NCBI GenBank assembly: GCA_019636345.1
Contig: JAHBXQ010000004.1
Location: forward strand, 310,001 to 374,000
From: Pirellulales bacterium
GTDB taxonomy: Bacteria > Planctomycetota > Planctomycetia > Pirellulales > Lacipirellulaceae
Reading direction: 5' to 3'
DNA length: 64,000 nt
The notes beneath the pieces are model-generated. The model made no database searches. It worked only from the letters and a program-made list of their open reading frames with translations, and was not told the origin of the DNA. This document shows, piece by piece, positions 24,796-33,780 of the stretch. Each line of letters opens with the position of its first letter. Positions within the stretch are counted from its first letter, which is position 1. The position numbers and the translations under genes are program-made.

Positions 24796-26496
24796 CTATC
24801 GCGCCGCGACGCGGTCGGCGTCCTCGTCGCCGGGTCGTTTCTCTTCCGCATCGCGGCCGGCCTCGGGGAGGGCGTTCACCGCAAGCCGGCTCGTCAGCGA
24901 ACCGCTCGTCTTGGCCTGCTGCAGCATTTGGACGACGTCGGGATACTCGCCGCCCAGTTCGACGATCGCCCGGATCACGTCGTCCAGGTCGGTCGACACG
25001 GTGCGCTGTTCGGTCGGTTGATTGGGGACGAACCGGCTGATCGTCAGTTGCCCCCCGCTGAGGCCGTTGAGCATGATCCACTTCCCGGCGTCGGCCACCA
25101 TCGGCAGCTTGAGCTTCTGGTCGCGCCCGAACAGCACGATTTCGGCGCGGTGGCTGCTGGTGACGTGAACCATCGTCGGCCCCGGCACGTCGACGACATG
25201 GTAATTGAACTTGCCGGCGAGGTTCTCCCCGCGGATCGTCGGATGATTGGGCGACATTTTCCACAAGCTGCGGAACGCCCCGTACCGGGTTTCGGCGCTC
25301 TTCAGTTCAAGCATCTCGACGAGCGCCTCGCTGGCCGCGGCGTCCTGCATCGTGCTCAGGGCGCCGAGCGCATGGACGCGATACGCGGGTTCGTCGCGGG
25401 CGGCGGCGGCCAGCGGCGCGACCGCTTCGGTCACGTCGAGGTAGGCCAGCGCCTCGGCGGCGTGGAACCGCACCTCGGCGTCGTCCGAGGCGACTCCCGC
25501 CTTGAGAGCCGCGATCGCTTCGTCGTTGCCGATCGCCTCGAGCCGCAGCGCCGCATTGGCGGTCGTCACCGGATCGAGCAACTGATTGCGCAGCAAGTCG
25601 AGCCGCGCCAGGCGCTGACTGGGCGATTCGCGAATCGCGATGCTGCGGACGACGCGCATGTAGCGGCCGACGTTGTCTTTGTAGCGGGGGTGAACGTCGA
25701 TTTCGATGAACTTGTCGTCTTTGGGGGTCGCGACGCCGCGACGCTGGCCGTCGAGATAGGCGTAGAACCGCTCGTTGACCGCCTTGCCGACCATGGCGCT
25801 CATCCGGACCGTCTGGTTCGAATGGTCGAGAAACAGCCCCAGATTGCGCGACTTCGTGGCGACGCCGCCTCCCAAGATGCGTCCCTTGGTTAGGTACGCC
25901 GTCGAGCCGTCGACGTCGGCCGAGGGATCGACGAGGATCGGTCCCGCGGCGACCCCCGTGACATGCCCCTTGCGGATCTGGTCTCCCAGCACGGCCGTTT
26001 CGGCGAGTTCGGTTTCCAGCAGCGTCCCGCTGCGGAGGCTCGACGTTTCGCTCCGCGTGGGGATGCGGACCTCGACGTCGAAGCGATCTCCCTTCTGAAT
26101 CCCGGGGCGCAACACGCCGCGCACGAGCACGATCGCGGTGTTGGGCGACGCGAGGACTTCGTTCGGGTTGGCGATCTCGCGGCGATTGAGTTCGGCGAGC
26201 ACCGTGCCGCGTTGCGGCGAGGGGGCCGGGTCTTCGCCCGTTCCCTGCAACCCGGTCACCAGCCCCAGCGATTCCACCTTCGCGTACCCCAGTCCGTAGG
26301 GATGAGCGACGCTGCTGACGAGCTTGACGCCTCCGTCGTCGCCGTCGTCGTCAGCGAGGGACTTCTCGGGACTTTGGTGGCGAAACAGCGGACCCATGCA
26401 ACCGATCGCCGCGGGGATCGTCGCCGACAGGGCAATCAGCCCGTAGCGCACGAGCGAATTGAAGGCGAGACGACGAGGATTTGGTCGAGCGTTCAT
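24796..26496 (-). CDS. FlgI-like lipoprotein with HEAT repeats
   Basis: 566 aa. A signal sequence ends in a lipobox-like A-I-G-C with Cys at 33, predicting lipid anchoring. Residues ~60-320 resemble the flagellar P-ring protein FlgI: GYAKVESLGLVTGLQGTGED, an NTAIVLVRGVLRPG strand and repeated 'G..V.AGPILVD' units. Residues ~330-450 are HEAT-like helical repeats (LRLEAIGNDEAIAALKAGV, VRFHAAEALAYLDV). The combination occurs in planctomycetes and is not a standard P-ring. No flagellar genes are near, so a structural envelope role is more likely. Start ATG at 26496. Confidence 0.7.
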   Translation of the reverse strand: MNARPNPRRLAFNSLVRYGLIALSATIPAAIGCMGPLFRHQSPEKSLADDDGDDGGVKLVSSVAHPYGLGYAKVESLGLVTGLQGTGEDPAPSPQRGTVLAELNRREIANPNEVLASPNTAIVLVRGVLRPGIQKGDRFDVEVRIPTRSETSSLRSGTLLETELAETAVLGDQIRKGHVTGVAAGPILVDPSADVDGSTAYLTKGRILGGGVATKSRNLGLFLDHSNQTVRMSAMVGKAVNERFYAYLDGQRRGVATPKDDKFIEIDVHPRYKDNVGRYMRVVRSIAIRESPSQRLARLDLLRNQLLDPVTTANAALRLEAIGNDEAIAALKAGVASDDAEVRFHAAEALAYLDVTEAVAPLAAAARDEPAYRVHALGALSTMQDAAASEALVEMLELKSAETRYGAFRSLWKMSPNHPTIRGENLAGKFNYHVVDVPGPTMVHVTSSHRAEIVLFGRDQKLKLPMVADAGKWIMLNGLSGGQLTISRFVPNQPTEQRTVSTDLDDVIRAIVELGGEYPDVVQMLQQAKTSGSLTSRLAVNALPEAGRDAEEKRPGDEDADRVAAR

Positions 26497-26625
26497 GCGT
26501 CGATGCTCCCAAGGACTGCGCCTCATGGGCGCAGCGGGTCCGCGAGTTGCTGGCAAGCGGCCGGGAGAGTAGGAGGCCCGGCGCCGGCGGTCAAGGGAAC
26601 CGCCCCGGCGTGCTAGCGACCGCGG

Positions 26626-26865
26626 CTACGGGGGGTCGTACCCGCTTCCGCCCCAGGGGTGGCACCGCGCAATCCGTCTCGCCCCGCGCCACGCCCCCCG
26701 CAGGGCGCCGTACTTGCGCACCGCCAGGACGAAGTACTCGCTGCAGGTCGGCTGATACCGGCACCGCGGACCCAGCAGCGGGCTGAGCCCTCGTTGATAG
26801 CACCGTGCCGCACAGATCAGCATTGCGGAGGCCGCCCGATCGGCGATCGCCAGGACGCGGTTCAC
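26626..26865 (-). CDS. yidD: Membrane protein insertion efficiency factor YidD
   Basis: 79 aa, full family length. The conserved core is [20 protein letters not shown], with the paired Cys of the family and the terminal [11 protein letters not shown]. YidD helps YidC insert inner-membrane proteins. The GTG at 26865 overlaps the rnpA stop as GTGA, a coupled arrangement that is common for this pair. Confidence 0.95.
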   Translation of the reverse strand: MNRVLAIADRAASAMLICAARCYQRGLSPLLGPRCRYQPTCSEYFVLAVRKYGALRGAWRGARRIARCHPWGGSGYDPP

Positions 26866-27227
26866 GGCGATGTCCCCCGCGGAGGGTTGCCCAGCGATCG
26901 TGCCGCATCGCGGGCAAGCCGCACCAGCGACTGCAGCACGATCGCCGTCGCCGGGCGGGCCTGCGGTCGCGGCAGCACGACCAAGTCGACCGCGGGGAGT
27001 TCGGCTTGGCTTTGTCGGAACGCTTCGCGCAGGACCCGCTTCCAACGATTGCGGACGACGGCGTTGCCCGCCTTGCGCGACACGACCAGCCCCAGTCGCG
27101 GGACTTCGGCGTCGTTCTCGCAGGCATAGACGACCAGCACGCCGTCCCCGCGCGACCGTCGCCGCTGGAACACCCGATCGAACTCAGCCGTGCGCAACAG
27201 CCGCGCGGATTTGGGAAAATCGTTCAT
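26862..27227 (-). CDS. rnpA: Ribonuclease P protein component
   Basis: RnpA is the protein subunit of RNase P, which cuts tRNA 5' leaders with the catalytic RNA RnpB. 121 aa. The family core [13 protein letters not shown] with [13 protein letters not shown] before it, and the N-terminal [13 protein letters not shown], are clear. The ATG at 27227 gives the usual N-terminus. The normal partner rpmH (L34) is not found upstream; a small membrane gene lies there instead. Confidence 0.95.
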   Translation of the reverse strand: MNDFPKSARLLRTAEFDRVFQRRRSRGDGVLVVYACENDAEVPRLGLVVSRKAGNAVVRNRWKRVLREAFRQSQAELPAVDLVVLPRPQARPATAIVLQSLVRLARDAARSLGNPPRGTSP

Positions 27228-27289
27228 CGGCCGGGCGAACATGGGAAGCAATTTGAACGGAGAGGGTGACGCGGCGCAGGGCGCCGTAC

Positions 27290-27631
27290 TCAGTCGACGC
27301 GGGTCTCGCCGGGCTCGTGCCGATGCTCGTCGATCGTGTCGTCCAGGGGATCGCTCGGGTCGTCCCCCGCCGGCGACCCCGCGCTGCGGAAGCGTTCGAC
27401 GCTCGACCGCAACAGGGACTCCCGATCAGGCGGGATGCTCGGCCCGCGACGATGCGAACCAATTCGGCGCACCCAGTGCCCCCCCAACAGCGTTGCGACC
27501 ACCAGCAGCAGCCCGACCAATGCGATCCCCAGCAGGGCCATCAGCACGACGGTCCGCAGCGGTTCAGGGAGTTTCTCTGCGGTCGCGGCGACGAGCACGG
27601 CGGGGACGAGCGGGACGGTCACGATCACCAT
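27290..27631 (-). CDS. Small membrane protein, 113 aa
   Basis: Two hydrophobic helices (~1-17 and ~27-50, LMALLGIALVGLLLVVATLL) followed by an acidic, disordered tail rich in Pro, Asp and Arg. The family is not recognised. Its ATG overlaps the end of the upstream DnaJ-like gene by seven bases (ATGGTGA), so it is probably co-translated. Confidence 0.65.
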   Translation of the reverse strand: MVIVTVPLVPAVLVAATAEKLPEPLRTVVLMALLGIALVGLLLVVATLLGGHWVRRIGSHRRGPSIPPDRESLLRSSVERFRSAGSPAGDDPSDPLDDTIDEHRHEPGETRVD

Positions 27632-28572
27632 CGCAATTCCGTGCGAGGACTGTCGGCGTAACTCGCGGCGATTGCCGCCAGATGCTTGCGATCGGCTTCG
27701 CTGAGGTTCTTGGGCAGCATGACCGCGAGTTCTGCGAACAGGTCGCCGGGGGCGCCGTCGCGGGGCTTGATCCCCTGCCCTTTCACTCGCAGCTTCTGTC
27801 CGCTCGAGGCTCCCGGCGGGACTGTGAGCGTAATTGTGCCGTGGGGCGTCGGAACGTCGATCTTGGCGCCGAGCGCCGCCTCGGCGAGCGTGATCGGGAC
27901 GCGCACGTCGAGCCGTTTCCCCTGCCGACGGAAGTGCGGATGGGGCGCCACATGCACGGTGACCAGGATGTCGCCCGCGGGTCCGCCGCCGACCCCCGGT
28001 TCTCCCTGGCCGCGGAGGCGAATCTTCTGTCCGTCGTCGATCCCGGCGGGGATCCGCGCGGCGATCTGCTCGGTCCGGCCATCGCCGCGACGGACGTCCA
28101 GCCGTGCTTCGCCCCCCAGCACGGCCGTGGCGAAGGGGACGGTCAGCTCGTGTTCCATGTCGCTGCCGCGGGCCTGCGTCGTGGTGCGCCGGCCGGCGCG
28201 GCGTCCGCCGCCGAATTGCTTGAAGAGATCGGCGAACCCGCCAGCCCCGCCGCCTCCGCCGAACAGGTCCTCGAGATTGACCTCGAATCCGCCCGCCGGC
28301 CCCCCGCTCCGTGCGCCGGCGCCTGGCCAGCCCTGCGGGCCGCCCGCGCCCATGCGTTCGAAATCGGCCCCGTAGCGATCGTACATCTCCCGCTTCTTGG
28401 GGTCGTTGAGGACGTCGAACGCGGCCTGCACTTCCTGGAACTTGGACTTCGCCTGCGGATCGTCGGGGTTCAGGTCGGGATGATACTTCCGGGCCAACTG
28501 CCGGTACGCCTTGCGGATGTCGTCGGCCGATGCGCCGCGTTGGACTCCCAATGTCGCGTAGTGATCGGCCAT
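27625..28572 (-). CDS. DnaJ-like co-chaperone (CbpA type)
   Basis: 315 aa. The J domain is at 1-70 with the essential HPD at 31-33 (ARKYHPDLNPDDP). A Gly/Phe-rich linker (FGGGGGAGGFADLFKQFGGG) and two beta-barrel substrate-binding domains follow (DILVTVHVAPHPHFRRQG, then GTITLTVPPGASSGQKLRVK). The Cys-rich zinc finger of true DnaJ is absent, so it belongs with CbpA-like proteins that stimulate DnaK. The ATG at 28572 is chosen over 28596 because MADHYATLGV is the normal J-domain start. Confidence 0.93.
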   Translation of the reverse strand: MADHYATLGVQRGASADDIRKAYRQLARKYHPDLNPDDPQAKSKFQEVQAAFDVLNDPKKREMYDRYGADFERMGAGGPQGWPGAGARSGGPAGGFEVNLEDLFGGGGGAGGFADLFKQFGGGRRAGRRTTTQARGSDMEHELTVPFATAVLGGEARLDVRRGDGRTEQIAARIPAGIDDGQKIRLRGQGEPGVGGGPAGDILVTVHVAPHPHFRRQGKRLDVRVPITLAEAALGAKIDVPTPHGTITLTVPPGASSGQKLRVKGQGIKPRDGAPGDLFAELAVMLPKNLSEADRKHLAAIAASYADSPRTELRW

Positions 28573-28918
28573 AAACGACGAAACAAGTCGGTGCAACGGA
28601 CAGTCAATTCAATCTTCGGCAATACGCGAGGCCGACAGGCCAACCGGCGCGCGAGGTGCAAGCCCGCCGTTCACGCGCCGGCGCCTCGTCGGCGTCACAG
28701 CCCCTATCGGCGGCCGCTGAACAGGGGGCTGACGTTCCCTTACCCCCGCTTGCCGGAGGAAGGGGCGCCGAGGTCCATTTTATCGTCCCCTGGGGCGAAA
28801 GGTACCCGCCAGGACGGAGTCCCGCGCAGCAGCGGTGTTTGGCGACCGTCGTCAAGCCGCTATGCTGGTTGCACGACCCGCACCGCCGACTCTGCCGCTC
28901 CTCGCCGCCGGAATCTCA
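28573..28918. other. Divergent intergenic region
   Basis: Separates the DnaJ-like gene from the beta-CASP gene. It contains a plus-strand promoter near 28839-28866. No gene is seen. Confidence 0.6.
28839..28866 (+). promoter_or_regulatory. Promoter for the beta-CASP gene
   Basis: TTGGCG (28839-28844), 16-base spacer, TATGCT (28861-28866), about 53 bases before the start codon. Confidence 0.5.
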
Positions 28919-30316
28919 ATGCCCATGGTTCGCCTCACCTTCCACGGCGCCGCTCGCACGGTGACCGGGTCGAAGTTCCTTCTCGAAGCCGACGACGCCC
29001 GGGTGTTGGTCGACTGCGGCATGTTCCAGGGGCTCAAGCCCCTGCGGCTGTTGAACTGGGAGCCGACCCCCTTCGACCCGAGGTCGCTCGACGCGATCGT
29101 CCTGACGCACGCTCATCTCGACCATGTCGGCTTCCTGCCGCGGGTCGTCAAGCAGGGCTATCACGGCCACGTCATTTGCACGCCGGCGACTGCGCTGTTG
29201 GCCGAGATCATTCTGCTCGATTCGGCGAAGTGCCAAGAGTACGACGCCGAGTACGCCAACCGCAAAGGCTTCTCGAAGCACGAGCCCGCGCTTCCCCTGT
29301 ACGACGGCCGGGACGTGCAGATTGCGATGAAGCAATTCCGCGCCGTCGCGCGGGACAGGTGGTTTCAGGCCGCGGGGCCGATCTGGATGCGCTTTCACGA
29401 CGCGGGCCACCTGCTGGGCTCGGCCATGATCGAGGCGGAAATCCGCGACCGCGAGACGCCGCTGCGGATCGTCTTTTCCGGCGACGTCGGGCGGTACGAC
29501 GGCCCGCTGTATCACGACCCCGTTCCGCCGCCGCCGTGCGACTACCTGATCTGCGAAAGCACCTACGGCGATCGCAATCATCCCGAGGGCGATATCCTCA
29601 GCGCGCTCGAGGCGGTGGTCCACCGCGCCGTCAAACGCGGCGGGGTGATGCTGATGGCGGCGTTTGCCGTGGGGCGGTCCCAGCAACTCTGCTATCTGCT
29701 GCAGGTCCTCAAGAGCGAGAATCGAATTCCCGATTTGCCGATCTACATTGACAGCCCCATGGCGAGCGAAGCGACCGGCGTCTACCGCCAGTTCCGCGAG
29801 GACCACGACCTCAGCGAAGGCGAACTCGACCCGCAGCACCCCGCGCTCGGCGGCCCCGGCGTCAAGCTGATCCGCAAGACGGAGGAGTCGAAGGCGCTCA
29901 ACCAGGTTCGCGGGCCGGCGGTCATCATCTCCTCCAGCGGCATGATGACGGGCGGGCGGATCGTTCACCACCTGCAGCAGCGGATGCCGGACTCCAAGAA
30001 TACGATCGTCCTGGGGGGCTACATGGCCGAGGGGACGCGCGGCCGGCTTGTCCAGGACGGGGTCGAGACGATCCGCATGTTCGGTCGCGACGTGCCGTTG
30101 CGGGCCGCGGTCGAGACCGTCTCAGGGCTCAGCGGCCACGCCGACCGCGCGGGGTTGCTGCGGTGGACTTCGCACCTCAAGGGGACTCCGCCCCGCCGCA
30201 CCTTCCTCACGCATGGCGAGGCCCGCAGCATGGACGCCTTCGCCGAGACCCTTCGCGCCGAGCATGGCTGGACCGTCGACTGTCCCACGATGGGGACGAC
30301 GGCGGAGCTTGAGTAG
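28919..30316 (+). CDS. MBL-fold beta-CASP ribonuclease (RNA-processing exonuclease family)
   Basis: 465 aa. The metal-binding signature H-x-H-x-D-H is at 64-69 in VLTHAHLDHVGFLPRVV. HDAGHLLGSAM and FSGDVGRY supply further ligands, and the C-terminal beta-CASP motifs include ISSSGMMTGGRIVHHLQ and SGLSGHADRAGLL. This is the YSH1/CPSF-like family of nucleases. The ATG at 28919 or 28925 both fit. Soluble and cytoplasmic. Confidence 0.92.
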   Translation: MPMVRLTFHGAARTVTGSKFLLEADDARVLVDCGMFQGLKPLRLLNWEPTPFDPRSLDAIVLTHAHLDHVGFLPRVVKQGYHGHVICTPATALLAEIILLDSAKCQEYDAEYANRKGFSKHEPALPLYDGRDVQIAMKQFRAVARDRWFQAAGPIWMRFHDAGHLLGSAMIEAEIRDRETPLRIVFSGDVGRYDGPLYHDPVPPPPCDYLICESTYGDRNHPEGDILSALEAVVHRAVKRGGVMLMAAFAVGRSQQLCYLLQVLKSENRIPDLPIYIDSPMASEATGVYRQFREDHDLSEGELDPQHPALGGPGVKLIRKTEESKALNQVRGPAVIISSSGMMTGGRIVHHLQQRMPDSKNTIVLGGYMAEGTRGRLVQDGVETIRMFGRDVPLRAAVETVSGLSGHADRAGLLRWTSHLKGTPPRRTFLTHGEARSMDAFAETLRAEHGWTVDCPTMGTTAELE

Positions 30317-30423
30317 CGCGGGGCGCCGCCCCGGCGGAATCATGGAATCGTGCGACGTCTCGCGCCCGTGGCGAGAGCGATCGCTGGCAGCGACGAACAG
30401 ACGACGAACAGGACAGGCGAACG

Positions 30424-31356
30424 ATGTCACAGAAACCGACCGGCAAACCGCGACCCGCTGCCGCCGGCAGCCCGGCCGAGGGGGACGGCGCCCCGCTCGG
30501 CGAAAGCACGCTCGATCTTGCGCGCCGCGTCGAACAGAACCGCGAGGCGATTCTGGCGTCGCCGACCTACCGGCTCGCGGAGATCGACATCGATTTTCTC
30601 GGCCGCAGCGAGCAGCGGCCCGTGCGGATGCAACTCGAATTGCTCAAGACCGAGACGTTGCTCCGCGAGAACAAGATCAGCACGACGATCGTCGTGTTCG
30701 GCGGGACGCAGATCGTGCCTCGCGAAGAAGCCGAGGCCCGGCTCGCTCGGGCGCGACTCCACCTGAAGGACGCCCCCGACGACGTTCGGCGCCGGCGCGA
30801 AGTCGCCCGCGCCGAAAGCGTGCTGGAGAAGTCGCACTATTATGACGAAGCCCGCGAGTTCGCCCGAATCGTCTCGTCCGTCTGCCAGACGAACGGCAAG
30901 TGCGACTTCGTCGTGACCACCGGCGGCGGCCCGGGGGTGATGGAAGCCGCCAATCGCGGCGCGTTCGACGTCGGCGCCAAGAGCGTAGGGTTCAACATCG
31001 AGCTGCCCCACGAGCAGGAGCCCAATCCGTACATTACGCCCGAACTGTGTTTCCAGTTCCACTACTTCGCCATGCGGAAGTTTCACTTCCTGCTGCGGGC
31101 GGCGGCGCTGGTGGTCTTCCCCGGCGGGTTCGGCACGTTCGACGAGCTGTTCGACACGCTCACGCTTCGCCAGACGGGCCGGATGCAAGAGATTCCGATC
31201 ATTCTGTACGGCCACGATTACTGGAATCGCATGATCAACTTCCAGGCCCTGGCCGACGAGGGAGTGATCGCCGACGAGCATCTCGATCTGCTCCACTACG
31301 CCGACACCCCGCAGGAAGCGTGGGAAATCATCGCTGAATTCCACGGGGTGAAGTAA
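30424..31356 (+). CDS. LOG family protein (TIGR00730-like)
   Basis: 310 aa. The Rossmann-type core shows FVVTTGGGPGVMEAANRGA and the signature VVFPGGFGTFDELFD. This is the PGGxGTxxE motif of LOG (lysine decarboxylase-like) proteins, whose characterised members cleave nucleoside monophosphates to free bases. An N-terminal ~130-residue extension with a charged helix (DDVRRRREVARAESVLEKSH) is longer than in minimal members. It stands 108 bases after the nuclease gene, possibly in one operon. Confidence 0.88.
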   Translation: MSQKPTGKPRPAAAGSPAEGDGAPLGESTLDLARRVEQNREAILASPTYRLAEIDIDFLGRSEQRPVRMQLELLKTETLLRENKISTTIVVFGGTQIVPREEAEARLARARLHLKDAPDDVRRRREVARAESVLEKSHYYDEAREFARIVSSVCQTNGKCDFVVTTGGGPGVMEAANRGAFDVGAKSVGFNIELPHEQEPNPYITPELCFQFHYFAMRKFHFLLRAAALVVFPGGFGTFDELFDTLTLRQTGRMQEIPIILYGHDYWNRMINFQALADEGVIADEHLDLLHYADTPQEAWEIIAEFHGVK

Positions 31357-31378
31357 GCTTGCGGAACGGCGGCGTGCG

Positions 31379-32080
31379 TCAGTTGTTCTTTTTCGAAGGC
31401 CGGAAGCCGTTGATGTACGACAGGAACGAATGAATGTGCCGCGTCTGCAGCCAGACGCGTCCTTGGCCGGAGAATCGGCAGACGAATCCTTCGCCGCCGA
31501 AGAACAGCGTCTTGAGCTTTCCGCCGGACCGCAGGCCCGGCAGGACCTGAATGTTGTACTGCAGCGTCTCCTCGAACGCGACGATGTAGCCGGTGTCGAC
31601 GATGTAATCCCCCTTCACGTCGACCTCGAGGATCGCCCCGTAGGAGTTGAACACCAGATCGCCGGTCCCCGAGGCCCGCAGCAGCACGAGCCCCTCGCCG
31701 CTGAAGAAGCCCTTGGCGCCCTGCCACTTGCCGGTCACCTCGACCCCTTCGCTGTGGAGCATGAACGCCCCGCGCTGCAGCATTAGGGCGTTGTTGTCGA
31801 GCCGATAGTGGACCGCGTCCCCCATTTGCCCTGCCGCGAACAGGACCTCGCCCGGCACGGGGCCGGCGGTGAACGTGTTGATGATCAGATTCTCGCCGCC
31901 CAGCGCCCGCCCCAGCGCCTTCTTGAGCCCCCCCTTGAGCCCCGCCTTGAGCGTGATTCCCGGCTCCATGGCCGCCATGGCCGACGGCTCGGCGTACACG
32001 GTCTGCCCCGGCTCCAGGCGAACCGCCGCCATCGCAAAGTCGGGTCGTTGCGAGAGTTCGATATCGAGGGCGGAGGTCAT
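31379..32080 (-). CDS. AIM24/TIGR00266 family protein (copy 1)
   Basis: 233 aa, all-beta double-jelly-roll family of unknown function. Repeated 'GEGL.L...G.G.VF...GAI...DV..DYIVDTG.IVAFE' modules are seen, ending in LQTRHIHSFLSYING. The start is the ATG at 32080 (MTSALDIELSQRPDF). It is one of three tandem paralogues. Confidence 0.85.
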   Translation of the reverse strand: MTSALDIELSQRPDFAMAAVRLEPGQTVYAEPSAMAAMEPGITLKAGLKGGLKKALGRALGGENLIINTFTAGPVPGEVLFAAGQMGDAVHYRLDNNALMLQRGAFMLHSEGVEVTGKWQGAKGFFSGEGLVLLRASGTGDLVFNSYGAILEVDVKGDYIVDTGYIVAFEETLQYNIQVLPGLRSGGKLKTLFFGGEGFVCRFSGQGRVWLQTRHIHSFLSYINGFRPSKKNN

Positions 32081-32196
32081 GGCTTGGTGCTGCGATACTG
32101 TCGGGAGGGACAGGAGGACAGGAGTTGCACGATGGACAGAATCAAGTCGCTCGTCTCGACGACGCAACGAGGGCGTCAATCGACTCCATGCCTCAT

Positions 32197-32880
32197 CTAG
32201 CGAGGCTTCAACTTCGGCCCGAGCAACTTGCCGAAGCTGGGCGGGTTGTGCGTTTGGCAATACAGGCAGCCTTCGCCGGTGAAGCGGCAGACGAATCCTT
32301 CGCCCCCCAGGAAGCTGCCGATCAAGCTCTTGCTCGCTTTGGCGATCGTGAAACTCAGCGTGTCCTCGAACGCCACGATGTGGCCCGTGTCGACGACGTA
32401 CTCCCCGTCGACCGCGACCGCGTCGATGGCGCCGAAACTGCTTAGAAACAGGCTCCCGGCGCCGGAGCACTTCACCCAAAACATCGACTCGCCGCTGAAG
32501 AGCGCCTTGCCGAGCCCCTGCCAGGAGGCGTCGATTTCGATTCCCGGATCGGAGGCGAGCCAACTCGAGCCCTGGACCATCATCGTTCCGCCCGTCAGCC
32601 GGTGATGAACGACGTCTCCCAGCATGCCCGGACCGATGATCAGCGTCTGCTGCGGCGCGGTCGCGGTGAAATGGTTGAGGAAGAGGTTCTCGCCGGCGAG
32701 CATCCGCTTGAGCCCCTTCATGATCCCGCCGCCCCCGCCCTTTTTGCGGGTCGTGGTTTCGACCTCGAACCCGGCGGTCATCGCGATCATCGCCCCGACT
32801 TCGCAGGTGACCGACTCCCCCGCGTCCAGCGTCAGCTGAGCGACCGATGCGGCGGGTCTGGCGAGAATCTCGTGCTTCAT
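32197..32880 (-). CDS. AIM24/TIGR00266 family protein (copy 2)
   Basis: 227 aa with the same module order as its neighbours: MKHEILARPAASVAQLTLDA, VDGEYVVDTGHIVAFEDTLS, FLGGEGFVCRFTGEGCLYCQ. The ATG at 32880 is preferred over 32982, as the extra residues match nothing. Identity with copy 1 is visible but modest. Confidence 0.85.
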   Translation of the reverse strand: MKHEILARPAASVAQLTLDAGESVTCEVGAMIAMTAGFEVETTTRKKGGGGGIMKGLKRMLAGENLFLNHFTATAPQQTLIIGPGMLGDVVHHRLTGGTMMVQGSSWLASDPGIEIDASWQGLGKALFSGESMFWVKCSGAGSLFLSSFGAIDAVAVDGEYVVDTGHIVAFEDTLSFTIAKASKSLIGSFLGGEGFVCRFTGEGCLYCQTHNPPSFGKLLGPKLKPR

Positions 32881-32975
32881 GATCCGCGAGTCTCTTGATG
32901 ACGGATTCGACGAGGCAACCGCCAAGGAGCGAAGGGCGATCGGTTCGACGGCTTCCTGGATTGAACGCGAGGGGG

Positions 32976-33632
32976 CTACCACAAATGCGAGTTCGTCCAG
33001 GCCGCCAGGGCGCTGAAGTTACGGCTTTGCATGTAAATGCGTCCCGGGCCGCGGACGCGGGTGACGATCCCCTCGCCGCTGAAAAAGCTGGTGAGCAGAC
33101 CGCCGGCCATGCCGACGCGGATCTGGATCGTCGGCTCGTATGCGACCAGATGACCCGAATCGACGATATACTCCTCGTCGACCTCGCGCGAGAAGATGCC
33201 GCCGTAGGCCCCGAACCACACCCGCCCCTGGCCGCTCACCTTGAGTCGGAACAGTCCCTCGCCGACGATGAAGCTGCGCCACCCGGCCCAGCCGAGCTCG
33301 AGCTTCACGTCGGGGTCGCTGGCCAGATAGGCGCCGGGCTGCAGGTACAGCGTCGTCCCGGCAAGGGCGAGGCACTCGATGTCGCCGGGAACCGCCTGCG
33401 TGAGGACGAGCTCCCCGGGACCGTTGGCGGTGAATTCGTTCACGAACAGCGACTCGCTGCCGAAGATCCGTTTTAGAACGGCCCGCAGCGGCCCGCCGCT
33501 CCAGCGGGTCGTCATGGCGACCGACCCGCTCATCATCGCCATGGCGCCCGCCTCGGCGACGATGCGGTCGCCGACGTCCAACTGCACAAGCACGTTGGCG
33601 AACGACGGACGATTGCGGATTTCGGTCTGCAT
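32976..33632 (-). CDS. AIM24/TIGR00266 family protein (copy 3)
   Basis: 218 aa. MQTEIRNRPSFANVLVQLDV starts the first jelly roll, VDEEYIVDSGHLVAYEPTIQ the second, and it ends IYMQSRNFSALAAWTNS. It is first in the minus-strand transcript order of the three. The function is unknown. Confidence 0.85.
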   Translation of the reverse strand: MQTEIRNRPSFANVLVQLDVGDRIVAEAGAMAMMSGSVAMTTRWSGGPLRAVLKRIFGSESLFVNEFTANGPGELVLTQAVPGDIECLALAGTTLYLQPGAYLASDPDVKLELGWAGWRSFIVGEGLFRLKVSGQGRVWFGAYGGIFSREVDEEYIVDSGHLVAYEPTIQIRVGMAGGLLTSFFSGEGIVTRVRGPGRIYMQSRNFSALAAWTNSHLW

Positions 33633-33780
33633 CGACGAGGCGCCTCCCACGCTGCGACGATCACGGCTGGAAACCGACGAACCGCGACGGCATTTCACGG
33701 CCGGGCCAATATAAGCCGAACCGAACCGCGATGCCAATCTTCTTTGGCAAGCTTGCCGGGGTTTCTCCCCCGGGGGCGAG

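Noticed and set aside
22949-25021. 690-residue plus-strand frame opposite smc
   Set aside because: Antisense to a well-supported SMC with intact motifs; no family features.
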